A DNA stretch of 39,896 nucleotides, from the IMG/VR virus record IMGVR_UViG_3300035698_013684, positions 1 to 39,896 of that record; one strand, 5' to 3'. How positions within the stretch are numbered: the stretch's first letter is position 1; the number at the start of each line of letters is the position of its first letter. This document shows, piece after piece, positions 1-7,118 of the stretch. The DNA comes from a virus. A program made the position numbers and the translations under genes. The notes under the pieces are model-generated. The model was not told where the DNA came from. It saw only the letters and a list, made by a program, of their open reading frames with translations, and made no database searches.

Positions 1-152
1 GGGTCAGCTCCCAAGTCAATATGTTTTTTAACTCCGCTTAAATTTCCAAAGGAAATAGAATGTTTTAATGCGTCAGCCAATTTAGATTCGTTACTAGCTT
101 CTTTCAAGTTTATGTTTTCTTTAAATTCTTTCACACTGATTTTTGTTTTCAT
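1..152 (-). CDS. Tagged small protein, N-terminal fragment (runs off the window)
   Basis: Only the first 50 codons are inside the window. The ATG at 152 follows a strong ribosome site (AAGGAG, about 6 nt upstream). The protein begins MKTKISVKEFKE, the same 12 residues that open the genes at 1065-1967 and 1983-2324, and in variant form those at 6405-6647 and 18747-19118. After the tag the sequence is unrelated to those proteins. I do not recognise the remainder. An early-type promoter lies 42-71 nt upstream (194-223). By analogy with T4 internal proteins the tag could be a capsid-targeting peptide; that is an inference. Confidence 0.8.
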   Translation of the reverse strand, partial: MKTKISVKEFKENINLKEASNESKLADALKHSISFGNLSGVKKHIDLGAD

Positions 153-193
153 TTTATTTCTCCTTTTTTACTTTACCTCACTCTTACTATTTA

Positions 194-223
194 ATTATAC
201 ACTAACCACGTACCGTTGTACAT
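194..223 (-). promoter_or_regulatory. Early-type sigma70-like promoter
   Basis: On the minus strand, -35 is ATGTAC (223-218) and -10 is TATAAT (199-194), separated by 18 nt. The spacer shares the GGT...GTGGTTAGTG pattern of the promoters near 29.6 kb. It would drive the tagged gene that starts at 152. Confidence 0.7.
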
Positions 224-246
224 ACTTATTATAACAGTTTTAATTT

Positions 247-567
247 TTAATATATGTAGTTTGTATTTAGACTAAATATAAATCTTTGAATAATAAGTTG
301 GATTTGTGGACAACAATTTGATCCAGTCATCTTACTTAAACCTGGAACCATATAAAGAGCTCCATCTTCCGAATTTGCATTTCTATCAATTAATATAGTT
401 ACTTTATTTTTATTTGTAGGCCAGGTTATTTCCATTCCCATTGAATTTACACCTTGATCTGAATATACTATATCTGAGTAAAGGAAAAGTTCATTATATT
501 CTGGTAATTTCCTTAATATTCTATTGCAGTGGTTTACTAGTTGAAAATCATTAATTCGTTTAGGCAT
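247..567 (-). CDS. Hypothetical protein, 106 aa
   Basis: The start chosen is the ATG at 567 (MPKRINDF), because GGGGGT lies 7 nt before it. A longer reading from 582 would place this ribosome site inside the gene. The upstream gene ends at 569, so the two are almost touching and probably translated as one operon behind the promoter at 994-1023. The protein is soluble, with mixed charge and a Cys-Cys pair near residue 85. No family was recognised. Confidence 0.65.
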   Translation of the reverse strand: MPKRINDFQLVNHCNRILRKLPEYNELFLYSDIVYSDQGVNSMGMEITWPTNKNKVTILIDRNANSEDGALYMVPGLSKMTGSNCCPQIQLIIQRFIFSLNTNYIY

Positions 568-568
568 T

Positions 569-760
569 TTAAATACCCCCATTTATTCTATATAACATTA
601 TTATTATAAATAAACATAATAAAATGCTATTTATTATACAACTCCAATTAAATATTATTTTATTAGCATCAAATCTTTTTTCACTTAAACAACCATAATT
701 ATATATAAGACCAAGTGAAATTATTATAATAAACAAATTAGTCAAATTAAAAAATAACAT
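569..760 (-). CDS. Small membrane protein, 63 aa
   Basis: Two hydrophobic segments, about residues 3-22 and 40-58, are separated by a short charged loop (SEKRFDANK). It overlaps the end of the upstream gene by 14 nt and ends 1 nt before the next start, which suggests translational coupling. The ribosome site (GGA, 8 nt upstream) is weak. Small two-pass membrane proteins are common in early regions of T4-type phages; no function can be assigned. Confidence 0.55.
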   Translation of the reverse strand: MLFFNLTNLFIIIISLGLIYNYGCLSEKRFDANKIIFNWSCIINSILLCLFIIIMLYRINGGI

Positions 761-962
761 TTAATTTATCCAATTCTAGTCTTATGTAATATAAACCCAA
801 AAGCCATAAGTGTCCCAAGTTAGATAAAACTAAAATCAACTCTGGATAGGCTTTAAAAGTATTTAAATAAATTAATGTAGTAGTAAAAAAGAAAAGTAAT
901 ATTTGTGCACTAACAATAGCTTGTGTGGGTGTACAAGTTTTATTTAATAAATCTAACTTCAT
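747..962 (-). CDS. Small membrane protein, 71 aa
   Basis: The start chosen is MKLDLLN at 962, because AAGGAGAGA lies just before it; the in-frame ATG at 980 overlaps that ribosome site. Two hydrophobic stretches (about residues 15-33 and 41-58) predict two membrane passes with a short charged C-terminus. It is the first gene of a three-gene operon (962 to 247) behind the promoter at 994-1023. No family was recognised. Confidence 0.6.
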   Translation of the reverse strand: MKLDLLNKTCTPTQAIVSAQILLFFFTTTLIYLNTFKAYPELILVLSNLGHLWLLGLYYIRLELDKLNVIF

Positions 963-993
963 TTTATTTCTCTCCTTCATTTTTTACTATTTA

Positions 994-1023
994 ATTATAC
1001 CATAAAAAAATGGTCTTGTAAAG
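994..1023 (-). promoter_or_regulatory. Early-type promoter overlapping a stem-loop
   Basis: -10 TATAAT (999-994) is preceded by GG. -35 CTTTAC (1023-1018) lies 18 nt upstream and inside the left arm of the terminator hairpin at 1003-1042. The downstream context TATAATTAAATAGT matches the promoter at 2381-2410. It would drive the membrane-protein operon 962-247. Confidence 0.6.
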
Positions 1024-1042
1024 TTTTATTTTACAAGACCAT
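1003..1042 (-). terminator. Intrinsic terminator, 13 bp perfect stem
   Basis: A perfect 13 bp inverted repeat (1010-1022 with 1030-1042) has a 7 nt loop and is followed on the minus strand by a run of seven T. It lies 22 nt after the stop of the kinase-like gene and would end that transcript. Confidence 0.85.
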
Positions 1043-1064
1043 GTACCACAATTTCTTTTAGTAT

Positions 1065-1967
1065 TTAGTATTTTTCTGGTTGAGTTCTTTTAGTTTTATT
1101 CCATCTTTTTGGTATACCAACAGTTGGTGTATAGTCTTCAATTTTATCAACAAAAATTGTTTTGAATTGATCAAAACTAAGTGTAGATTGTCCGCTGGCT
1201 TTAACTTTAAAGTATTCACCTTTTTCTATAACAAATGACTTCTCATTTTCTGTTCCTTTCTCACCTCTTAAAATAGTAGAATCCACATGAATTTTGTTAA
1301 AGACAAACCAAATATCTCCATCCATATATTTTTTAACCCTATCACCCATTTCTACTACTTCATACATAGTTTTAACTGCACCTTTATGAGTGTCAATTAA
1401 AATATCGGATGGAACTACTCTTCCTCTTTCTGGATTTAAGTTTTGTTTCATCGCAACATTTATATCATTTATAACCCAAACAATATGTATGTTTTGTTTA
1501 GAATAACCCATGATTTCAGCTTTATATGACAAGCTGATTAATTTTCTAATATCTCTTAGTGTTGTATCAAAAATTAAATTTGGTTTCTTTTCTGGAGTGG
1601 AAGTAAGAATGCTATTTTCTAAAGCGTTAAGTCTTTTATCTCTTAATTTAAAATCATTTATAATTTCATGCAATTTTTTAACATTATCTGGATTTGTTAA
1701 ATCAAATGTTGCAATATCTTCTCCAGTTTCTTGTTTTAAGATGGCACGAAGTTTCATAGATTTCATTGCTAACCTTTTAAGCTCATCCGGATCCATTACT
1801 CTTCCTTCTATTCCCAAAAGATTATCTAAAACATAACCTTTTCCGGAACCTGCTCCGCCTGCCAATATTACAACTTGACCATATTTCGGACGTCTATTAT
1901 TAAATGTTATTAAAGCTTCTTTAAAAGCTTTTTCTTTGAATTCTTTTACACTAATTTTTGTTTTCAT
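1065..1967 (-). CDS. P-loop kinase-like (zeta-toxin type) protein with N-terminal tag
   Basis: The start is the ATG at 1967 (MKTKISV), because GGTGGTGAGT lies directly upstream; an earlier in-frame ATG at 1979 has no such site. Residues 1-12 are the shared tag MKTKISVKEFKE. Residues 37-44, GGAGSGKG, form a Walker A P-loop at the end of a hydrophobic strand (VVILA). A second strand-like motif, VMDPDELKR, follows at 57-64, where zeta-toxin and related small-molecule kinases place catalytic acidic residues. This supports a phosphotransferase; the substrate is unknown. The gene directly follows another tagged gene (15 nt gap) and ends at a strong terminator. If the tag is a capsid-targeting peptide, this enzyme would be packaged and injected (inference). 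Confidence 0.75.
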   Translation of the reverse strand: MKTKISVKEFKEKAFKEALITFNNRRPKYGQVVILAGGAGSGKGYVLDNLLGIEGRVMDPDELKRLAMKSMKLRAILKQETGEDIATFDLTNPDNVKKLHEIINDFKLRDKRLNALENSILTSTPEKKPNLIFDTTLRDIRKLISLSYKAEIMGYSKQNIHIVWVINDINVAMKQNLNPERGRVVPSDILIDTHKGAVKTMYEVVEMGDRVKKYMDGDIWFVFNKIHVDSTILRGEKGTENEKSFVIEKGEYFKVKASGQSTLSFDQFKTIFVDKIEDYTPTVGIPKRWNKTKRTQPEKY

Positions 1968-1982
1968 TTTACTCACCACCTT

Positions 1983-2324
1983 TTAAAATTCTTGACCTTC
2001 CCACTGACCAGTTTCTGTGTTCCAACCTAAGTTTATAATTTCGTTTCTAATTTCTTCCATATTTATAACTTTCCATCCAGCTCCAAAATCTATATATAAG
2101 TCTTTTTGATGTGGTACTTCCATAATTGTTGATAAATTCCATTCTGGAGAATTGTCTAATAGAAAGACAATTGATTTAACTCCCCATTTTGAACGTCTGA
2201 TTATTACATTATGTAAACTTTCATTTTCGGGATTGCTCTCCGTAATTTCAATGGCTTTTGTTTTCAATACTAATTCATTACCTATTTGTTCTTTGAATTC
2301 TTTTACACTGATTTTTGTTTTCAT
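1983..2324 (-). CDS. Hypothetical protein with N-terminal tag, 113 aa
   Basis: The protein opens with the exact tag MKTKISVKEFKE, followed by an unrelated body. The body looks like a compact alpha/beta domain rich in Trp (ESLHNVIIRRSKWGVKSI, then DFGAGWKVINMEEI). A GGAGGG-type ribosome site precedes the ATG at 2324. It is the first gene behind the early promoter at 2381-2410 and is followed by the tagged kinase-like gene, so the two are probably co-expressed. No domain family was recognised. Confidence 0.75.
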   Translation of the reverse strand: MKTKISVKEFKEQIGNELVLKTKAIEITESNPENESLHNVIIRRSKWGVKSIVFLLDNSPEWNLSTIMEVPHQKDLYIDFGAGWKVINMEEIRNEIINLGWNTETGQWEGQEF

Positions 2325-2380
2325 TTGAACCCTCCATAGTTTTTAGAAAGTGTCTTTTTGTTTCACCCTCTCACTATTTA

Positions 2381-2410
2381 ATTATACACTATTTTATATT
2401 TATTGTACAA
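2381..2410 (-). promoter_or_regulatory. Early-type sigma70-like promoter
   Basis: -35 TTGTAC (2410-2405), an 18 nt spacer and -10 TATAAT (2386-2381), followed by TAAATAGT as at 994. It lies 57 nt upstream of the tagged gene starting at 2324. Confidence 0.8.
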
Positions 2411-2482
2411 TTTAAATAATATTAAAAGTTATGACCAATGACCTTCCAACATATATATTTATAACAGAAATAAAGTATATAG

Positions 2483-2583
2483 AAAAAAAGACGGATATTA
2501 AAAAATATCCGTCTAAAGTATAACAGGAGGCAGATACTACTTTCACAAAATAGTATCCTATGAGGAACCACACTGTTCCTCAA
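2483..2583 (-). ncRNA. Three consecutive hairpins ending in an intrinsic terminator
   Basis: Reading the minus strand, three perfect stems follow one another: 8 bp (2582-2575 with 2568-2561, 6 nt loop), 7 bp (2557-2551 with 2539-2533) and 10 bp (2513-2504 with 2499-2490, 4 nt loop). The last is followed by about seven T. The third is a good terminator for the operon ending at 2616. The first two make this either a structured 3' end or a processed small RNA. Confidence 0.6.
2490..2513 (-). terminator. Intrinsic terminator
   Basis: A 10 bp perfect stem with an AAAA-type loop and a T-run on the minus strand at 2489-2483. It separates late-type genes (2616-3558) from the early cassette below. 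Confidence 0.85.
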
Positions 2584-2615
2584 TTTCTATTTTAATATAA
2601 AACAAAAAGTTTTAT

Positions 2616-3050
2616 TTAATAACCTCTATAGCTTGCTGGTTTTTTTCTTTGTTCAGTTAATTTATTATAGATATTAATTATTTTTTCAATTAAACATTCA
2701 TACGTATCAGCTTTATTTGTTAGAATAGAATATAACTTTTCACCGGATTTTGCATGTCTCAATTCTATAAATTTTGAAGTGAATACATGAATAGAAATTA
2801 TTCTTTTAAATACTACAACACTTGGTTCTTTTGGTGAGGTATAACATTCATATCCTTTTGCTTGTAATTCATTTGAAATTTTTAAACTAATTTTTTTAGT
2901 TAGATCTTTTAATTCTTTTTCCATTTCAATTTTAGCTTCGAAATATTCGTGGAATTGTTTTATTTCATTTTTCTTTTCTTTTACAGTTTTTACTAATTCT
3001 TCAGTTTTTACTTCTTTGCTTGTTTTTACTTCGTTGGTTTCTTTTGACAT
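2616..3050 (-). CDS. Hypothetical charged protein, 144 aa
   Basis: The start chosen is the ATG at 3050 (MSKETNEV), because GGAGG lies 7 nt upstream; the longer reading from 3089 would contain this site. The first 60 residues are rich in Lys and Glu (KTSKEVKTEELVKTVKEKK) and probably helical or coiled-coil. The remainder contains a mixed alpha/beta segment with one Cys-Tyr-Thr region near 75. It follows the gene at 3070-3558 and ends 34 nt before the hairpin cluster at 2483-2583. No family was recognised. Confidence 0.65.
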   Translation of the reverse strand: MSKETNEVKTSKEVKTEELVKTVKEKKNEIKQFHEYFEAKIEMEKELKDLTKKISLKISNELQAKGYECYTSPKEPSVVVFKRIISIHVFTSKFIELRHAKSGEKLYSILTNKADTYECLIEKIINIYNKLTEQRKKPASYRGY

Positions 3051-3069
3051 GTTAATGCCTCCTTTAGTA

Positions 3070-3558
3070 TTATTTTTTACTACCTTCATTTATAATATAA
3101 TCTAAAAAGGTTATACCCTTTATAAATTTATACATATCCGTATCTTTTTTTCCAATAACAAATAAGCTTGTGTATAAAACTTTATATAAGTTGGCGCTCC
3201 AATAATCTTTATGTATTAAATTATTTAAGGTTATGCCAAAATATCTATTTACTTTTGCTAATAAAGTTAAACCAAAAGCTCTTCTTGTTGATATTAAAGT
3301 TTTTGCATTTAAATTATGAGCTGGTTCAACATTAACAATTAAATCTTGTAAAGCGTCTGTTGTTAATCTATAATATTTTCTTAACAATACTTTCAAAACT
3401 TGATCATCATTTGGATTTACTACAAGTAAATGTATTAGATAATAATTAATTAATTTATTTATTTCTTTTTTATCTTTCATTTTATTTAAATAATTAATAA
3501 TAATACTCGAGATCATATTTTTACCGCTAAATTGTTCTAATAATTTTTCAAATTCCAT
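3070..3558 (-). CDS. Hypothetical protein, 162 aa
   Basis: A mostly helical, Leu/Ile-rich protein without a clear membrane segment (MEFEKLLEQF, then a central region with LRKYYRLTTDALQDL). AGGAGA precedes the ATG at 3558, and a late-type TATAAATA element lies at 3600-3607, so it is probably expressed late with the virion genes. It could be a tail or baseplate assembly protein by position; nothing in the sequence proves it. Confidence 0.6.
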   Translation of the reverse strand: MEFEKLLEQFSGKNMISSIIINYLNKMKDKKEINKLINYYLIHLLVVNPNDDQVLKVLLRKYYRLTTDALQDLIVNVEPAHNLNAKTLISTRRAFGLTLLAKVNRYFGITLNNLIHKDYWSANLYKVLYTSLFVIGKKDTDMYKFIKGITFLDYIINEGSKK

Positions 3559-3599
3559 TTATATGTTCTCCTGTTTGATTCTCTATATTATTATACTAT

Positions 3600-3607
3600 T
3601 ATTTATA
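3600..3607 (-). promoter_or_regulatory. T4-type late promoter element
   Basis: TATAAATA on the minus strand (extended TATAAATAATAGTATAAT), 42 nt upstream of the start at 3558. It overlaps the stop region of the preceding gene. Confidence 0.65.
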
Positions 3608-5440
3608 TCATATAAAAAATTGATTATTTAATTTACCAACTCCCGGAGAAACTATTTTAGGAGATTCCACTTTTGTTGAATTTGCAATATTTGTGTTAGT
3701 TGTATTTACATTTGTTGAAGTAGTTCCCTCTGTATAATATGTTTTTTGCTTTTCTTCAAAATCTTTTTTTTCTTTTTCTTTTTCAAGTAATTCCCGTTCT
3801 ATTTTATCGGCATTACTTTCTTGTGTTGGAGTATCTAATTTATATTGTTTTATATCAATTAAATAGTCTGGGGTTATAGCGTCCAATTTATCCAAATAAT
3901 AATTAAAAACTTTAACTCCTATTAGTTTTGCGTAAAATAATAGATCTTCAATTACTCCACCAAACCAATCAAAAAATGGTGTAAACATATCACTCAACAT
4001 ATTTTTTGCATTAGTTAAACCAGCTTTAACATTTTCAAATGCGTCTAATAAGTCTTGTTTTGATGCTTCAAAGAACCCTGATATGGATTTACCAATATCT
4101 GAAAAGAATTTTCCCCAATAATCAAATATTTCTGACATACTAAATTCACCAGTTATTGATTCAACCCAATGAATTAATCCACCAATTGCACCACCAATTA
4201 ATCCACCCAAAACAAAACCAATTGGTCCTCCAAAAGGAATACCCATAACGGATCCGATCGCAGCCCATTTAGATATTTTTGAAAACATTCCACCACCAAA
4301 AAGTATTCCGGATAATCCACCCTTAATTCCTTTTTCACCAGTTTCTTTATTATGAAAAAATCCAATAATACCATCTTTAACCATATTCCAAACACCAGCA
4401 AGAGCTAGTCCGGCCATTGCAACAACACTAAACCCAACGGCTAAACTTCCAGAACCCAATGTAGTTACAGCGGTTAGAAGATAAGTACCTATAGAACTAA
4501 GACCTGCCATAATACTTGTACCGAGGTTGGCCAAAATTGGCATAAGATAAGCGCTTATTCCACTAAGACCAGTCATGATTGCTCCGCCCATCCAACTAAA
4601 CAGTGCTATAAGTGGTGCATAAATAAATCTTTCCATTCCAACATCCAACAAACTTCTTTCTTTAGTTCCAGAAAATATATTTCTTTTCTCTTTTGGTTTT
4701 TCATCTTTTGCACCATCGGTTGTTACAGCGGGCAACGTTTTTTTCTTTAAATCTTCGTCCTGAAATACAGATTTGAAATTATTATTTAATAAATCCAAAC
4801 TTTTTACAATCATCCGAAAATAAGATTTCTGTAATTTCCTCGAATTTCTTTTATCTTCAGTTTTAACTACCGGGAAAAATTCTTCTTTTGAAGATTTGTC
4901 TAAAAACAATACTTTAAAATTATTATTTAATAAATCCAAACCATTTACAATTATTTGCAAAAAAGAACTATTTTTTTCATCTTTCTCCGAAAATTCTTCT
5001 TTTAAAGATTTGTCTAAAAACAATACTTTAAAATTATCATTTAATGAGTCTAAACCATTTACAATTATTTGCAAAAAAGAACTATTTTTTTCATCTTTCT
5101 CCGAAATAATTATGGCATCAGAAATATCACTTTTATCGTCAAACATTGAAGATATAGTTGTGAATGATTTAACATTTTCATAAATACTATCTATTAGTTT
5201 ATCTGTCATATTTGTTATTTCATCTAATATTAAATTATTTGTAAAATTTAATCCGTTCATTGAATTAACACAAACTACTGCATAATTTTTAAAACCGGAG
5301 TCAAATGAATTCATCAACATATCAAATTTATCATTTAATATTTTAGGAACATTCTTATCATTATCAGGTACAATTAATTCAGTACTAACTTTATTTTCTG
5401 GGATGTTATTCTCACCACCAGCAATATCCAATAAATCCAT
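3608..5440 (-). CDS. Large virion protein with internal repeats and glycine-rich hydrophobic domain, 610 aa
   Basis: Residues 113-150 and 151-188 are near-identical 38-residue repeats (each opening with EKDEKNSSFLQIIVNGLD after one or two residues), and a diverged third copy lies at about 203-236. Residues about 273-430 are Gly/Ala-rich and strongly hydrophobic, with several possible membrane-spanning helices (for example GGPIGFVLGGLIGGAIGGLI). A Lys/Glu-rich and Thr/Asn-rich tail follows. This build resembles tape-measure or membrane-active tail proteins of phages, but no specific T4 homologue was recognised. AGGAG precedes the start at 5440. Position within the tail and neck gene cluster supports a virion role. 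Confidence 0.6.
   Translation of the reverse strand: MDLLDIAGGENNIPENKVSTELIVPDNDKNVPKILNDKFDMLMNSFDSGFKNYAVVCVNSMNGLNFTNNLILDEITNMTDKLIDSIYENVKSFTTISSMFDDKSDISDAIIISEKDEKNSSFLQIIVNGLDSLNDNFKVLFLDKSLKEEFSEKDEKNSSFLQIIVNGLDLLNNNFKVLFLDKSSKEEFFPVVKTEDKRNSRKLQKSYFRMIVKSLDLLNNNFKSVFQDEDLKKKTLPAVTTDGAKDEKPKEKRNIFSGTKERSLLDVGMERFIYAPLIALFSWMGGAIMTGLSGISAYLMPILANLGTSIMAGLSSIGTYLLTAVTTLGSGSLAVGFSVVAMAGLALAGVWNMVKDGIIGFFHNKETGEKGIKGGLSGILFGGGMFSKISKWAAIGSVMGIPFGGPIGFVLGGLIGGAIGGLIHWVESITGEFSMSEIFDYWGKFFSDIGKSISGFFEASKQDLLDAFENVKAGLTNAKNMLSDMFTPFFDWFGGVIEDLLFYAKLIGVKVFNYYLDKLDAITPDYLIDIKQYKLDTPTQESNADKIERELLEKEKEKKDFEEKQKTYYTEGTTSTNVNTTNTNIANSTKVESPKIVSPGVGKLNNQFFI
4877..5104 (-). repeat. Two near-identical 114 bp tandem copies inside the gene at 3608-5440
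   Basis: The period is 114 bp, exactly 38 codons. For example, the same TAAAAACAAT block occurs at 4901 and 5015. Only a few bases differ, so the duplication is recent compared with the diverged third copy at about 4730-4834. Confidence 0.8.
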
Positions 5441-5461
5441 TTATATTCTCCTTGTTTTAAA

Positions 5462-6061
5462 TTATTTTTTTGGTACTAAGGTTTCTATTTCTTTTTCATT
5501 TGTATCTTTTTTATCAGCTTTTTGTAATTTCACAAGATAATTCATATATTGTAAATATAGATCTGAGTCTTGTTTAGATTTTAATAATTCCATTTTGAAA
5601 TTATCATCTATTTCTGTATCTTTTAAAAAGTTTTTAAATAAAGATTCATTGTCCATTTCTTTATTTATATCATCATGAATAAAATATTGAAATTCTTTCC
5701 AATTAGCTTCAAATACTGGAAGACCGGTTATAGCTTTATTTTTTCTTCTTGCAACTTTACAACCTAAAGGTGGAACTGCCATTGCAACATCACCGGTTGT
5801 AACGGTTTCCGCTACTAAAGAACATGTAAGTCTTACAGCTTTCTTGACCATAGATTCAAAAATTGTAAATTCATCAGAATTTATTTTTAAATCCACTCCT
5901 AACTTCTCGGTTAAATGAAAATATACTTCATCATAAACTTTTTCTACAAAAATATCATTAGATTTAGTTTCTTTAACTATTCTATTAAAAGATTCTTGTA
6001 AATATTTATAATTAGATTTATTGTTTTCATGTAAACATTTATCTTTTAAAATATTAAACAT
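5462..6061 (-). CDS. Hypothetical protein, 199 aa (probable virion or assembly protein)
   Basis: A charged, mainly helical protein with a central conserved-looking motif TTGDVAMAVPPLGCKVARRK at about residues 87-106 and a Lys/Glu-rich C-terminus. GGAG lies before the ATG at 6061. It sits immediately upstream of the large repeat protein (21 nt gap), so the two are probably co-transcribed. An imperfect late element (AATAAATA) lies near 6089-6096. I cannot name the family. Confidence 0.6.
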   Translation of the reverse strand: MFNILKDKCLHENNKSNYKYLQESFNRIVKETKSNDIFVEKVYDEVYFHLTEKLGVDLKINSDEFTIFESMVKKAVRLTCSLVAETVTTGDVAMAVPPLGCKVARRKNKAITGLPVFEANWKEFQYFIHDDINKEMDNESLFKNFLKDTEIDDNFKMELLKSKQDSDLYLQYMNYLVKLQKADKKDTNEKEIETLVPKK

Positions 6062-6110
6062 ATTGTATTCACTCCTTCTAAAAATTCTTATTTATTATAA
6101 TTTCTGGTCA

Positions 6111-6323
6111 TTAATTTTTTGGTGGGTAAACACCTTCCATTAATCTTTTTCTATTTTCTTTAAAATTTTTTACATTAAATCTACTTTCATTTTTAGCTAA
6201 ACTTTTTTTCCTTTTAGCTTTTTCTTTGTCTGCTTTAATTTTAGCTTTTTCTTTTTCTTTCTTAGCTTTAATTTTAGCTTTTTCTTTGTCTGCTTTAATT
6301 TTAGCTTTTTCTTTTGGATCCAT
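6111..6323 (-). CDS. Lysine-rich repeat protein, with an upstream in-frame extension broken by TAA
   Basis: Residues 1-45 are an almost pure Lys/Ala/Glu/Asp repeat (KEKAKIKADKEKAK units), probably a highly basic helix. The C-terminus is FNVKNFKENRKRL and a short tail. The ATG at 6323 has no ribosome site. Upstream in the same frame is ATG 6386, just behind AAGGAGATT, giving MKSIFNV, then a TAA stop (6365-6363), then KFQESRDRLRLEK running straight into this ORF. That upstream segment resembles the protein's own C-terminus. One base change would restore an 91-residue protein, so this is probably a damaged gene or needs recoding. Confidence 0.5.
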   Translation of the reverse strand: MDPKEKAKIKADKEKAKIKAKKEKEKAKIKADKEKAKRKKSLAKNESRFNVKNFKENRKRLMEGVYPPKN

Positions 6324-6404
6324 TTTTTCTAATCTTAATCTGTCTCTACTTTCCTGAAATTTTTATACATTAAATATACTTTTCATTTCATAATCTCCTT
6401 TTTA

Positions 6405-6647
6405 TTAAATTCTTTTTCCTTTCACATAGGCTTGTCGACTCAGATTTGGTTCCTGTGCTTGTTTCTTTAAATAAGTCATTTTATCCTTATGGAGTTTATC
6501 TTGTCTATCCAACTCCTCATCTGACCAACCATTCTATAGTCTAAATTTTTGATACATTTTTTCTACATGGTGCATATACATATTTTCATCATGATCACCT
6601 TCACATAATCTTTTTTTAAATTCTTTTATAGTGATTTTAGTTTTCAT
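6405..6647 (-). pseudogene. Tagged small ORF interrupted by an in-frame TAG
   Basis: The ATG at 6647 opens MKTKITIKEFKK, a variant of the shared N-terminal tag, and the frame runs 37 codons to TAG (6536-6534). The same frame continues without another stop for 42 codons (NGWSDEELDRQDKLHKDKM and onward) to TAA at 6405. The continuation looks protein-coding in composition. TAG is used as a true stop elsewhere here (30943, 38376), so a general TAG reassignment is unlikely. Nonsense mutation, readthrough, or sequence error are the options. A 37-residue product is the minimum. Confidence 0.55.
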
Positions 6648-6665
6648 TTTAAGTTCTCCATTTCA

Positions 6666-7070
6666 TTAAATATTTACAACTGAAATTAATATTGAAAGAT
6701 TTCCACCCTCATCTTTATTTCTTCTTATAGATAATCGGCCGTTTTCTGTAGAATTATACATTTTAGAATCGGTTGATAAACCAGCTGGTTTTTCATCTAC
6801 CCTATTTGCTAAACCATAAGAAACTGAGTTTTCGACATCAGTTAAAGAAGTTATTTCAACAACTTCAGATCCATCACTATCAATTAAAATTAGACCAAAT
6901 CTGTTTAATGCGGATTTTATTTGTGATAACGGAACTTGGTTAAAATTAGTTAATCCCTTTGAAATTTCTAACAATGCTTCTTGGATTGTTTTTAATTGGC
7001 TATCATTTATAACGGATTCTTGTACAACTTTATTTAAATTTTCTTCTAAAAACTGTAAAAAATAATTCAT
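6666..7070 (-). CDS. Hypothetical virion-cluster protein, 134 aa
   Basis: The N-terminal half is helical (EENLNKVVQESVINDSQL), and the C-terminal half is beta-rich with polar turns (SDGSEVVEITSLTDVENS) and ends in SILISVVNI. AGGAGATATAATA precedes the ATG at 7070, and a full late promoter element lies at 7104-7111. The arrangement suggests a late, probably structural product. No family was recognised. Confidence 0.6.
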   Translation of the reverse strand: MNYFLQFLEENLNKVVQESVINDSQLKTIQEALLEISKGLTNFNQVPLSQIKSALNRFGLILIDSDGSEVVEITSLTDVENSVSYGLANRVDEKPAGLSTDSKMYNSTENGRLSIRRNKDEGGNLSILISVVNI

Positions 7071-7103
7071 TATTATATCTCCTATTTTATGTTCTGTTTA
7101 TAT

Positions 7104-7111
7104 TATTTATA
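7104..7111 (-). promoter_or_regulatory. T4-type late promoter element
   Basis: Minus-strand TATAAATA within the 15-base context TTATAAATAATATAA, the commonest form in this window. It lies 34 nt upstream of the start at 7070 and 8 nt from the stop of the resolvase gene. Confidence 0.8.
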
Positions 7112-7118
7112 ACAAAGA

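Noticed and set aside
4896-5183. Plus-strand open frame with internal repeats
   Set aside because: It mirrors the 114 bp duplication in the minus-strand gene and lacks a start signal.
6405-6647. General reassignment of TAG as a sense codon in this phage
   Set aside because: TAG ends the primase gene (30943), the gene at 37402-38376 and the gene at 8425-8928 in sensible places, so a genome-wide change is not supported.
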